Below, one piece after another: positions 52,749 to 59,240 of a DNA stretch of 59,240 nt. Position 1 is the first letter of the stretch. The number at the start of each line of letters is the position of its first letter. The notes under the pieces are model-generated. The model saw only the letters and a list, made by a program, of their open reading frames with translations. It had not been told where the DNA came from and did no database searches. Source of the stretch: an uncultured Clostridia bacterium (lineage in GTDB: Bacteria; Bacillota; Clostridia; Oscillospirales; Acutalibacteraceae); contig CALWIO010000010.1 in the NCBI GenBank assembly GCA_944380765.1, positions 1 through 59,240 of the forward strand, written 5' to 3'. Position numbers and translations under genes: made by a program.

Positions 52749-53451
52749 CGGAAGCCGCTATCACGGCTGGCAGATTCAGCCGAACGGCGATACCGTACAG
52801 CAAAGAATGACCGACGCTTTTTATAAGCTGAGCGGAAAAAAAGAAAATATTATAGGCTGCAGCCGTACCGATTCAAAAGTTCACGCGGATATGTTCTGCT
52901 GTAATGTAAGAACGCAGTGCGCTGTAAGCTGTGAGAAAATTCCGGACGCCTTGAATTTTTACCTGCCCGGCGACATTTCTGTTTATGACTGCCGGGAAGT
53001 GCCCGAGAGCTTTCACGCCCGCTATGACTGCCGCGGCAAGGAATACATCTATCTTATATATAACGGAAAATACAGAAATCCCTTTTATGAAAACCGAGCG
53101 CTCTTCTATCCTTATTTCATTGACGAGCGTATGCTCAACGCTGAAGCGGCGGCGTTCGCCGGAAAGTATGACCTGTCAGCCTTTTGCAGCTCGGGCAGCG
53201 AGGTGAAAGACCGTGTGCGCGAGATATACGCTTCTTCGGTTGAACGCTCTGGCGATTTGGTTCGCTTTAAAGTGAGCGGCAGCGGATTTCTTTATAACAC
53301 CGTAAGAATAATGGCGGGAACTCTGCTTGAAATTCAGCAGGGGAAAATCGAAAAGGGAACAATTTCCCGGATAATCGAGAGCAAAAACAGGCTTGCCGCC
53401 GGAGCTACGGCTGACGGCTGCGGGCTGTACCTCAGCAGAGTCTTTTATTGA
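52717..53451 (+). CDS. truA: tRNA pseudouridine(38-40) synthase TruA
   Basis: A 244-residue enzyme forming pseudouridine at positions 38-40 of the anticodon stem-loop. The catalytic Asp52 lies in GCSRTDSKVHA, and KEYIYLIYN, GSGFLYNTVRIMAGTLLEI and the N-terminal LRYDGSRYHGWQ are family motifs. The start is the ATG at 52717, preceded by GCGGAG. Upstream in-frame codons are inside ecfT and fit no conserved sequence. The ecfT-truA order is common in Firmicutes. Confidence 0.94.
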   Translation: MRNLLLTLRYDGSRYHGWQIQPNGDTVQQRMTDAFYKLSGKKENIIGCSRTDSKVHADMFCCNVRTQCAVSCEKIPDALNFYLPGDISVYDCREVPESFHARYDCRGKEYIYLIYNGKYRNPFYENRALFYPYFIDERMLNAEAAAFAGKYDLSAFCSSGSEVKDRVREIYASSVERSGDLVRFKVSGSGFLYNTVRIMAGTLLEIQQGKIEKGTISRIIESKNRLAAGATADGCGLYLSRVFY

Positions 53452-53464
53452 ATGTGGTGATATT

Positions 53465-54655
53465 GTGGCTGAAAAAAGGAAAAAGACCAAAAAGAACAGG
53501 CAGAAAAGCGAAAAGACTATCAGCGTAGGAGCCGCGCGCAGATTAAAAGCGGCTGCGGTAGTCATTGTTGTTTTATTGCTTGTCAGCATAGCCGCAGCGC
53601 AGGTGGGCGGCATAACCTTTTCAACGGTGGGCGACTATTTCGCTTCCGCGTTTTCAAGAATAGGAGCCGGCGACGGCTATCCGTACAGTATAAACGGAAT
53701 GGGCGTGAGCGATGTTACCGTAACCAATTCCGATTTGGTGCTGGTGTATGATGACAGCGTAAAGGTGCTCAATTCAACGGCAAAGGAAATTTCAAGCCTT
53801 AATCACAGCTATGACCACCCGGTAGTAAACGCCAACAGCGGCAGAATACTTTTGTACGATGAGGGCGGAACGCAGTTCCGGGTGCAGTCTAAGACAAGAG
53901 TTCTCTACGAAAAGGAAACAGAATATATTATTTTAACTGGCGCAATCGGCAAGGACGGCTCGGTAGCGCTCGTAACAAGGGCTGACGGAGCGGAAAGTAT
54001 GCTCACCGTAATCGACAGTCACCGCGACGAGGTTTTCGCGTGGAAATGCTCTAAGGAAAATATAGTTTCCTGTGATGTGTCCGACAACGGCAAAAATTAC
54101 GCCGTTTCCGTAATAGGCGTTGAAAACGGCTCGGTTTATTCAAAGGTTTACCTGTTTAATAAAAAGGAAACAGCCCCCACAGCCGAGTTCAGCTATCCCG
54201 ACAGCGCGGTGTCAACCGTTCAGTTCCTCTCCAACGAAACGCTTATGATAATGGGCGGAAATGTGTGCGAAATTATAAATGACGGGGCGGTTTCCCAGAA
54301 AATTGATGTTTCCGTAAATACCCCCTTTAAGCTTTTTATTTCCGATAACAATACCGCTGTGCTGGTGCTTTCAAAATATTCCAGCACAACAAGCAAAATA
54401 ATAAAGGTGTATGATAAATCCGGCGAAGAGCTTTTTTCGCGGGAAATCGACGGACTTGTAAAATCAGTCGCTACTGACGGTAAATATATAGGAGTCCTTA
54501 CCGACAGCAGCGTTCAGGTATATAACAGAAAAGGGGAGGTGCGTTCAAGCGCGGAAGTAAACACCGACGCGGAAAAAGTGCTGATTGCTTCAAGAAATAC
54601 ATATATTTATTCCTTGAACAGTATCGAGCAGTATTCTTCCGTAGGGGATAATTAA
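53465..54655 (+). CDS. DUF5711-like membrane-anchored protein
   Basis: A protein of 396 residues from a GTG at 53465 (TGGTGA just upstream). The first 30 residues are strongly basic (AEKRKKTKKNRQKSEK), then one transmembrane helix (about 38-56) and a large extracytoplasmic beta-rich domain. Repeated segments of the type VLVYDDSVKVLNS, LLYDEGGTQFRV and IGVLTDSSVQVYNRKGE suggest a beta-propeller. This layout fits Clostridial DUF5711 proteins, whose role is unknown. It sits between truA and a CvpA-like gene in what looks like one operon. The exact start is uncertain. Confidence 0.72.
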   Translation: MAEKRKKTKKNRQKSEKTISVGAARRLKAAAVVIVVLLLVSIAAAQVGGITFSTVGDYFASAFSRIGAGDGYPYSINGMGVSDVTVTNSDLVLVYDDSVKVLNSTAKEISSLNHSYDHPVVNANSGRILLYDEGGTQFRVQSKTRVLYEKETEYIILTGAIGKDGSVALVTRADGAESMLTVIDSHRDEVFAWKCSKENIVSCDVSDNGKNYAVSVIGVENGSVYSKVYLFNKKETAPTAEFSYPDSAVSTVQFLSNETLMIMGGNVCEIINDGAVSQKIDVSVNTPFKLFISDNNTAVLVLSKYSSTTSKIIKVYDKSGEELFSREIDGLVKSVATDGKYIGVLTDSSVQVYNRKGEVRSSAEVNTDAEKVLIASRNTYIYSLNSIEQYSSVGDN

Positions 54656-54676
54656 GATTATATGAGGTGATAAACC

Positions 54677-55378
54677 ATGCAGTTTACCATAATAGACATT
54701 ATACTTCTGGCTGTGTTTGCCGTGATTGTGTTTATCGCGGCGAAAAAAGGCTTCGCGAAATCGCTTCTTGAATTTGCGGCGGTAATAGCGGCGGTTTTTC
54801 TGGCTTATCAGTTCAGCCCTGCCGTGTCCTCGGCAGTCTATGATTCGGTTGTGGAAAAATCCCTTGTTTCCACAGTTCAGGAACAGCTTGAAAACGGCGA
54901 GGTTACAGGTTCGGCTATCGCTCAGCAGGCGGTTAATATTATCGACGATTTGCCCGACGCCGTAGTTTCAATAGCCGAATCGGTGGGCGTTGATGTGGCG
55001 GCCGTCAGGGACGGGCTTGATTTCGGCTCCGTTTCCGAGGAGAACGCCGCGCAGACGATAGTCGAAAAGGTTGCACAACCCGTTGTCGTGCCGGCAATTA
55101 CGGCAATAGCGTTTATTTTGCTTGCCGTACTGCTTATTGTTCTTTTGCGCGTGGCGGCGTCTCTGATTTCAAAGGTGTTCGAGCTTCCCGTTGTCGGAAC
55201 GCTCAACACCGGACTCGGAATAGCCCTCGGCGCGTTAAAGGGATTCATTGTAGTGCTGTTTTTGTGCGCTGTTCTCGGAATGCTGTTTTCCGGCTCGGAC
55301 ACAAAAATCGGCGAAGCTGTCAGCGGCTCGTTTTTCGTAAATCTTTTTAAGGACTTTGTGTCCCCGCTGAAAGATTGA
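54677..55378 (+). CDS. CvpA-family membrane protein
   Basis: A 233-residue protein with four transmembrane helices: two near the N-terminus (about 5-40) and two after residue 130 (AITAIAFILLAVLLIVLLRVAASL and LGIALGALKGFIVVLFLCAV). This is the CvpA/colicin V production family layout. The linker between helix pairs is longer than usual and acidic. Family members occur in envelope and stress contexts; a precise function is not known. GAGGTGA precedes the ATG. Confidence 0.8.
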   Translation: MQFTIIDIILLAVFAVIVFIAAKKGFAKSLLEFAAVIAAVFLAYQFSPAVSSAVYDSVVEKSLVSTVQEQLENGEVTGSAIAQQAVNIIDDLPDAVVSIAESVGVDVAAVRDGLDFGSVSEENAAQTIVEKVAQPVVVPAITAIAFILLAVLLIVLLRVAASLISKVFELPVVGTLNTGLGIALGALKGFIVVLFLCAVLGMLFSGSDTKIGEAVSGSFFVNLFKDFVSPLKD

Positions 55379-55410
55379 TTTTAAAATCTGAAAGGATATG
55401 GAGATTTGTT

Positions 55411-56082
55411 ATGAGTGATGAAAGAAAATCAATGTCGCAGAACATTAAAGAACTTTTTGACGGCTGTTTGACCGTGCCAAACCTGCTGTCGCTGATACGC
55501 ATACTTTTAATACCCGTTTTTGCCGTACTGTTTTATAAGGGCGAGCTTTTGTGGGCGGTTGTAATACTTTTCCTTTCGGGAATTTCCGACTTTCTGGACG
55601 GAAAAATTGCGCGCCGTTTCAATCAGGTCAGCGCGCTGGGCAAAATTCTTGACCCCATAGCCGACAAGCTCACGGTTTTTGCGGCGGCAATAGTTATGTT
55701 TTTAAGATTCCGTCAGGCTCAGAGCGAGTCCATGCGGGTTTTCGCGTGGGTGTTCCTGCTCTTTATAATCAAGGATATGTTAATGCTCATAGGCGGCGCG
55801 TGGCTTCTCGCTCTCGGCACCCGTCCGGTAGCGGCGGAGTTTTACGGCAAAGCGGCTACAATGGTGTTCTACATAGTTCTGATACTCGTTGTGGCTTTCG
55901 GCCCCGAGGTGGGAGCGGTAAGCGCCATTTATCCGCAGGCAACGCTTCCGGAAATGGTTATGTTCGCGATGATAACAGTTGCGGTAATTATGACTTTTGT
56001 CGCATTTTTCAGCTATCTTCCGGGAACTATAAAGCAAATAAAGGAAAACTCAAAGAAAGCAGTTAAGAAAGAGGATAAGTAA
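55411..56082 (+). CDS. pgsA: CDP-diacylglycerol-glycerol-3-phosphate 3-phosphatidyltransferase
   Basis: A 223-residue membrane enzyme making phosphatidylglycerol phosphate. The CDP-alcohol phosphotransferase motif is intact: DFLDGKIARRFNQVS followed by GKILDPIADK, with the metal-binding aspartates. About five to six helices are expected. The protein is somewhat longer than usual at both ends. The ATG at 55411 has GGAG seven bases upstream; an earlier in-frame start at 55375 overlaps the cvpA-like gene and has no site. Its stop overlaps the next ATG by one base. Confidence 0.9.
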   Translation: MSDERKSMSQNIKELFDGCLTVPNLLSLIRILLIPVFAVLFYKGELLWAVVILFLSGISDFLDGKIARRFNQVSALGKILDPIADKLTVFAAAIVMFLRFRQAQSESMRVFAWVFLLFIIKDMLMLIGGAWLLALGTRPVAAEFYGKAATMVFYIVLILVVAFGPEVGAVSAIYPQATLPEMVMFAMITVAVIMTFVAFFSYLPGTIKQIKENSKKAVKKEDK

Positions 56083-58391
56083 TGAACGAAAAAATGCTTT
56101 GCAGCAGATGCAAAAAAAATCCTGCTGTAATATTCATCTCAAAGGTTGACGGCGATAAGACAACCAATGAGGGGCTGTGCATTAAATGCGCGATGGAGCT
56201 GAATATCGGCCCCGTCAGGCAGATGATGGAGAATATGGGGATAACCGAAGAGGATTTGGACGATTTTTCCGAGCAGATGGAGCAGATGATGGACGGTATG
56301 GACGAAAACTTTGAGCTCGGCGGCGCCTCAACATTTCCGTTTATGCAGGGGATTATGCCCTTTCAGCCCGGCAGCGGCAAGCAGGAGGAAGCGTCGGGAG
56401 AAGCAAAGCAGAATAAAAGGAAAGACAAGAAAAAGCAGGGAGCAAAGAATGATAAAAGAAGATTCCTGTCCCTTTACTGTACGGATTTGACCGAGCGCGC
56501 TCGTGAGAATAAGCTCGACCGCATTATCGGCAGAGAAACCGAGATTGCGCGCACCGTGCAGATTCTTTGCCGCCGTACAAAAAACAACCCCTGCTTAATC
56601 GGCGAACCGGGCGTAGGCAAAACGGCGATAGCCGAGGGTCTTGCCCAGAGAATTGCTTCGGGCAATGTGCCCGCCAAGCTCGCCGGAAAAGAAATTCATC
56701 TTCTGGATTTAACCTCGCTCGTGGCGGGAACTCAGTTCAGAGGTCAGTTTGAAAGCCGTATCAAGGGGCTTGTTGACGAGGTAAAGTCAGAGGGCAATAT
56801 AATACTGTTTATCGACGAGGTTCATAATCTGGTAGGCACCGGCGACGCCGAAGGCTCCATGAACGCCGCCAATATCCTGAAACCCGCTCTTTCCCGCGGA
56901 GAAATTCAGGTTATCGGCGCCACAACCTTTAACGAGTACCGCAAGCATATCGAAAAGGACGCGGCTCTTGAACGCCGTTTCCAGCCGGTCAAGGTGGAAG
57001 AGCCGTCTATCGATGATACCTATAAAATGCTTGTCGGCATCAAAGGGTATTATGAGGATTACCACCGCGTCAGAATAAGCGACAATCTCGTTTATAAGGC
57101 GGTAACGCTTTCCGAGCGCTATATCACCGACAGATTTTTGCCCGATAAAGCGATAGACCTGCTTGACGAGGCTTGCACCTGCGCCAATCTGCGCAATAAG
57201 GCTATAAGCGAAAACGAGCTTAACGAAAAAGAGATTGAAAAGCTGAAAGGCGAGATTGCCGAGCTTGAGGAGCAGCTTTCCTCTCCGGCGGAAAACGCGG
57301 ATTTAGAGCCTATCTATGAGCAGATTTCCGTTGCTAAAAGCTCCCTTGCCGCCTGCGAGGGCAAGGCTGAGCAGCTCAGGGAAAAGGCAAAGGACAACGC
57401 GGTTATTGAGGACGACCTCGCGAAGGTCATAAATCTTTGGACGGGAATACCCGCAACCAAAATCGTTGAGGGCGACATCAACCGGCTCAAAGGGCTTGAA
57501 GACAGGCTTATGCAGAAAATCATAGGTCAGGACGAAGCCGTACGGCTCGTGGCAAATGCCGTAAAGCGCAGCCGTGTTCAGCTCACGCTTCAGAAAAGAC
57601 CGGCTTCTTTTATCTTTGTAGGCCCTACCGGCGTGGGTAAAACCGAGCTTGTAAAACAGCTTTCCACTGAGCTTTTTGACACTCCCGAAACCTTAATACG
57701 CCTTGATATGTCCGAGTTTATGGAAAAGCACAGCGTCTCGCGCCTTATCGGTTCTCCTCCCGGATATGTCGGCTATGACGAGGCGGGCCAGCTTACCGAA
57801 AAAGTCCGCAGGAAGCCCTATTCTATAATTCTGTTTGACGAAATCGAAAAGGCGCACCCGGATGTGATGAATATTCTGCTGCAAATTCTTGACGAGGGCA
57901 AGACAAACGACGCCCACGGCAGAACGGTCAGCTTTGCGAATACAATCATTATTATGACCTCAAACGCCGGCAGCCATTTAAGCGAAAGCTCGCTGGGCTT
58001 CGGCAAGAGCGATAAGGATATGTCGCGCGAAAAGGTGCTCAAAGCGCTCGGCGATTTCCTGCGCCCCGAGTTTATAGGCAGAGTGGACGAAATTGTTGTG
58101 TTCAATCCTCTAAAAGAAGAGGAGTACAAAAAAATCGCGGCGCTTATGTTGGACGAAATGAGAACCGTTTTAAACGATAAGGGCATCGTCTTCGAGTGCG
58201 CCGACAGCGTTCTGCCTGTTCTGGTGTCAAAAATGGACGGCAATTCAAGGGGAGCGCGCGACCTCAGAAATGTTATAAGAAGAAACATTGAGGACAAAGT
58301 TTCAACTCTTATTATAAACAATTCCGGCGCGCCTTTAAGCAAAATAAAAGTCGGTGAAAGCGGCGGCGAAATAACCGTCGAGTGCGAGTAA
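56082..58391 (+). CDS. clpE: ClpE-type AAA+ ATPase with N-terminal zinc finger
   Basis: A 769-residue Clp/Hsp100 unfoldase. The N-terminus has a zinc finger of the exact form CxxC-X22-CxxC (Cys7, Cys10, Cys33, Cys36), the hallmark of ClpE, and lacks the repeated ClpC N-domain. A linker rich in Met, Glu and Lys follows (about 45-125). The first AAA+ module has GEPGVGKTAIAEG (about 174-181) and FIDEVHNLVG. A short coiled-coil middle domain (about 385-445) precedes the second module, with GPTGVGKTEL (about 514-521) and LFDEIEKAHPDV. It probably feeds ClpP. No CtsR box was found upstream; it appears to be co-transcribed with pgsA. Confidence 0.85.
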   Translation: MNEKMLCSRCKKNPAVIFISKVDGDKTTNEGLCIKCAMELNIGPVRQMMENMGITEEDLDDFSEQMEQMMDGMDENFELGGASTFPFMQGIMPFQPGSGKQEEASGEAKQNKRKDKKKQGAKNDKRRFLSLYCTDLTERARENKLDRIIGRETEIARTVQILCRRTKNNPCLIGEPGVGKTAIAEGLAQRIASGNVPAKLAGKEIHLLDLTSLVAGTQFRGQFESRIKGLVDEVKSEGNIILFIDEVHNLVGTGDAEGSMNAANILKPALSRGEIQVIGATTFNEYRKHIEKDAALERRFQPVKVEEPSIDDTYKMLVGIKGYYEDYHRVRISDNLVYKAVTLSERYITDRFLPDKAIDLLDEACTCANLRNKAISENELNEKEIEKLKGEIAELEEQLSSPAENADLEPIYEQISVAKSSLAACEGKAEQLREKAKDNAVIEDDLAKVINLWTGIPATKIVEGDINRLKGLEDRLMQKIIGQDEAVRLVANAVKRSRVQLTLQKRPASFIFVGPTGVGKTELVKQLSTELFDTPETLIRLDMSEFMEKHSVSRLIGSPPGYVGYDEAGQLTEKVRRKPYSIILFDEIEKAHPDVMNILLQILDEGKTNDAHGRTVSFANTIIIMTSNAGSHLSESSLGFGKSDKDMSREKVLKALGDFLRPEFIGRVDEIVVFNPLKEEEYKKIAALMLDEMRTVLNDKGIVFECADSVLPVLVSKMDGNSRGARDLRNVIRRNIEDKVSTLIINNSGAPLSKIKVGESGGEITVECE

Positions 58392-58430
58392 GAAACGCCT
58401 TTTTGAGCCTAAATAAATTCTCAAAATATA

Positions 58431-58459
58431 TTGACAAAGGACGGAGCTTATGCTAAAAT
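58431..58459 (+). promoter_or_regulatory. promoter of the tRNA cluster
   Basis: A perfect TTGACA (58431-58436), 17 bp, TAAAAT (58454-58459). The expected start is near 58466, about 12 nt before tRNA-Gly. A palindrome described separately surrounds the -10 box. Confidence 0.88.
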
Positions 58460-58470
58460 AATCTCCGTCC
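58439..58470. repeat. 8-bp inverted repeat around the -10 of the tRNA promoter
   Basis: GGACGGAG (58439-58446) and CTCCGTCC (58463-58470) are perfect inverted copies separated by 16 bp that include the TAAAAT box. This geometry suits a dimeric operator or a DNA cruciform more than an RNA hairpin, since only the right arm would be transcribed. Confidence 0.5.
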
Positions 58471-58477
58471 TCAAAAT

Positions 58478-58551
58478 GCGGGTGTAGTTCAATGGTAGAA
58501 TCCCAGCCTTCCAAGCTGGTTGTGTGGGTTCGATTCCCATCACCCGCTCCA
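58478..58551 (+). tRNA. tRNA-Gly(TCC)
   Basis: The acceptor stem GCGGGTG / CACCCGC, D-arm AGTTCAATGGTAGAA, anticodon loop CTTCCAA with anticodon TCC, and T-arm GGGTTCGATTCCC give a full cloverleaf. CCA is encoded at 58549-58551. Confidence 0.97.
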
Positions 58552-58558
58552 TTTTTAT

Positions 58559-58635
58559 GCGCTGATAGCTCAGCTGGATAGAGCATCTGCCTTCTAAGCA
58601 GAGGGTCGGGGGTTCGAGTCCCTCTCAGCGCGCCA
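58559..58635 (+). tRNA. tRNA-Arg(TCT)
   Basis: The acceptor stem GCGCTGA / TCAGCGC, D-arm AGCTCAGCTGGATAGAGC, anticodon loop CTTCTAA with anticodon TCT, and T-loop GGTTCGAGTCC are all regular. CCA is encoded at the 3' end. Confidence 0.97.
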
Positions 58636-58672
58636 TGCTGTGTTAAACGGCAATCCGTTAATTCGGAAATAT

Positions 58673-58750
58673 GGTGGGTATAGCTTAGTTGGTTAAAGCG
58701 CCAGTTTGTGGCACTGGAGACCGTCGGTTCGAATCCGACTATCCACCCCA
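58673..58750 (+). tRNA. tRNA-His(GTG)
   Basis: The acceptor stem GTGGGTA / TATCCAC is preceded by an encoded extra G (position -1, at 58673) that can pair with the C73 discriminator, the mark of tRNA-His. The anticodon is GTG and the T-arm is CGGTTCGAATCCG. CCA is encoded. Confidence 0.97.
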
Positions 58751-58759
58751 CAAAACATT

Positions 58760-58788
58760 ACTCCGCCGAAGCAACCGGCGGAGTTTTG
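58760..58788 (+). terminator. hairpin between tRNA-His and tRNA-Gln
   Basis: The stem ACTCCGCCG / CGGCGGAGT (9 bp, 7-nt loop) is followed by only three more T. It may end the first three-tRNA transcript or act as a processing hairpin. A TATAAT at 58791-58796 could start tRNA-Gln separately, but no good -35 is seen. Confidence 0.6.
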
Positions 58789-58805
58789 AATATAATCAAA
58801 AATAT

Positions 58806-58880
58806 TGGGGTGTCGTCAAGCGGTAAGACACAGCACTTTGACTGCTGCATTCGTAGGTTCGAATCCTGCCACCCCAGCCA
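58806..58880 (+). tRNA. tRNA-Gln(TTG)
   Basis: The acceptor stem TGGGGTG / CACCCCA, D-arm CGTCAAGCGGTAAGACA, anticodon loop CTTTGAC with anticodon TTG, and T-arm GGTTCGAATCC are all regular. CCA is encoded at 58878-58880. Its 3' 22 bases are also the beginning of the direct repeat that fills the rest of the window. Confidence 0.97.
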
Positions 58881-58919
58881 AAAGCAAAAAGAGCCGTTTT
58901 TCGGCTCTTTTTGCTTTTC
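58881..58919 (+). terminator. terminator after tRNA-Gln
   Basis: A very strong stem (AAAAGCAAAAAGAGCCG with its full complement) with a 5-nt loop and a T-rich 3' arm starts directly after the CCA end. An identical copy lies 211 bp downstream (59092-59130). Confidence 0.92.
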
Positions 58920-59023
58920 GGAAATGTAAAAGGATTCGAACCTGAGAAGGTTTCGGCGTTAATAAAATGTGCCGGCGGCACATTTTTAGCCGGAAGCGCG
59001 AGGGCGGTACCGCACGCAAAGCG

Positions 59024-59091
59024 TGGGGTGTCCCGAGCGGGCAGTATGCGGGCGCAGCCCGGCAGACGGTCGAATCCTGCCACCCCAGCCA
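59024..59091 (+). pseudogene. degenerate tRNA-Gln-like sequence
   Basis: The segment keeps a full 7-bp acceptor stem (TGGGGTG / CACCCCA), a D-arm-like AGCGGGCAG, the 3' half of the T-arm and the CCA end of tRNA-Gln. The anticodon arm is replaced by a GC-rich hairpin (GCGGGC / GCCCG) and the 5' half of the T-stem no longer pairs well. It is 68 nt against 75 nt for the intact gene. It is unlikely to be a working tRNA-Gln. Confidence 0.6.
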
Positions 59092-59240
59092 AAAGCAAAA
59101 AGAGCCGTTTTTCGGCTCTTTTTGCTTTTCGGAAATGTAAAAGGATTCGAACCTGAGAAGGTTTCGGCGTTAATAAAATGTGCCGGCGGCACATTTTTAG
59201 CCGGAAGCGCGAGGGCGGTACCGCACGCAAAGCGTGGGGT

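Larger units (their letters stand above)
58859..59240 (+). repeat. 211-bp-period direct repeat derived from the tRNA-Gln 3' end
   Basis: Positions 58859-59029 (171 bp) recur without a single difference at 59070-59240, where the window ends; 40 bp (59030-59069) lie between. Each copy starts in the T-loop of tRNA-Gln. It contains the tRNA 3' end with CCA, the terminator, a 13-bp inverted copy of the T-arm (AGGATTCGAACCT at 58931 and 59142), a second hairpin with a T-run (AAAATGTGCCG arms at 58964-58986) and a GC-rich segment. The window's final bases match the point where a third unit could start. Confidence 0.9.

Noticed and set aside
58335..59230. Several minus-strand and plus-strand open frames of 64-144 codons across the tRNA genes and the terminal repeat
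   Set aside because: They are translations of tRNA genes and the direct repeat (recurrent RIRTYE/FEPT-like strings) with no ribosome-binding sites; they are artefacts of structured RNA genes.
1..59240. CRISPR array, prophage or transposon
   Set aside because: No regularly spaced short repeats, cas genes, integrase, transposase or phage structural genes were seen. The only direct repeat is the tRNA-derived one at the right end.

Overview
The window reads as chromosome of a low-to-mid GC Gram-positive anaerobe of the class Clostridia, most likely a gut member of the Oscillospirales/Ruminococcaceae type. This is inferred from gene content and order: DUF512 radical SAM protein then der; yceD-rpmF; ruvCAB; an ECF module next to truA; an Rrf2-iscS-iscU module; a separate MetH activation protein; and a ClpE-type ATPase. 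Promoters are plain sigma-A type with 17 bp spacers, Shine-Dalgarno sites are strong, and GTG/TTG starts are used. There are no rRNA genes, CRISPR arrays, transposases or phage genes.

Layout. 1-3.8 kb (minus strand): a GH2 beta-galactosidase with its MelB/GPH-type symporter, possibly followed by a tiny coupled ORF. 4.0-6.3 kb: a GtrA membrane protein and a B12-binding radical SAM protein separated by a terminator-like hairpin. 6.3-25.2 kb: one long polysaccharide (capsule or cell-wall glycan) operon of about 16 genes behind a single strong promoter. It encodes a PglC-type initiating sugar-phosphate transferase, an aminotransferase, two ATP-grasp ligases, three acyltransferases, two glycosyltransferases, polymerase (Wzy), flippase (Wzx), the UDP-ManNAcA pathway (WecB, WecC) and the UDP-L-FucNAc pathway (CapE, CapF, CapG). 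The two sugar pathways match those of Staphylococcus aureus type 5/8 capsule, but the ATP-grasp pair and the aminotransferase suggest an extra amide-type decoration.

25.2-34 kb: an orphan PTS EIIC-like membrane protein; then an Rrf2 regulator, a MetH activation protein and MetH; then iscS, iscU, nadA and mnmA. The promoters of the Rrf2 gene and of iscS share a TAC-N7-GTA element that may be the regulator's operator. 34-38.9 kb: a GH2 beta-mannosidase, a coupled pair of unknown membrane-anchored proteins, and convergent mtaB. 39-45.6 kb: dacF, pgi, an unknown small P-loop protein, yceD-rpmF behind a perfect-consensus promoter, and a DUF512 protein with der. 45.7-58.4 kb: a long housekeeping run (ruvCAB, glmM, an rRNA-type methyltransferase, ecfA1-ecfA2-ecfT, truA, a DUF5711-like protein, a CvpA-like protein, pgsA, clpE-like). 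58.4-59.24 kb: four tRNA genes (Gly, Arg, His, Gln), then a 211-bp direct repeat that re-uses the 3' part of tRNA-Gln and its terminator and runs off the end of the window.

The pieces connect metabolically. Pgi and GlmM feed the UDP-GlcNAc pool from which WecBC and CapEFG draw. IscS/IscU would supply clusters to NadA, the radical SAM proteins and MtaB, and sulfur to MnmA. The most unusual items are the tandem ATP-grasp ligases in the glycan operon and the tRNA-Gln-derived repeat at the right edge. All functions are assigned by reading the sequence; no database search was run.
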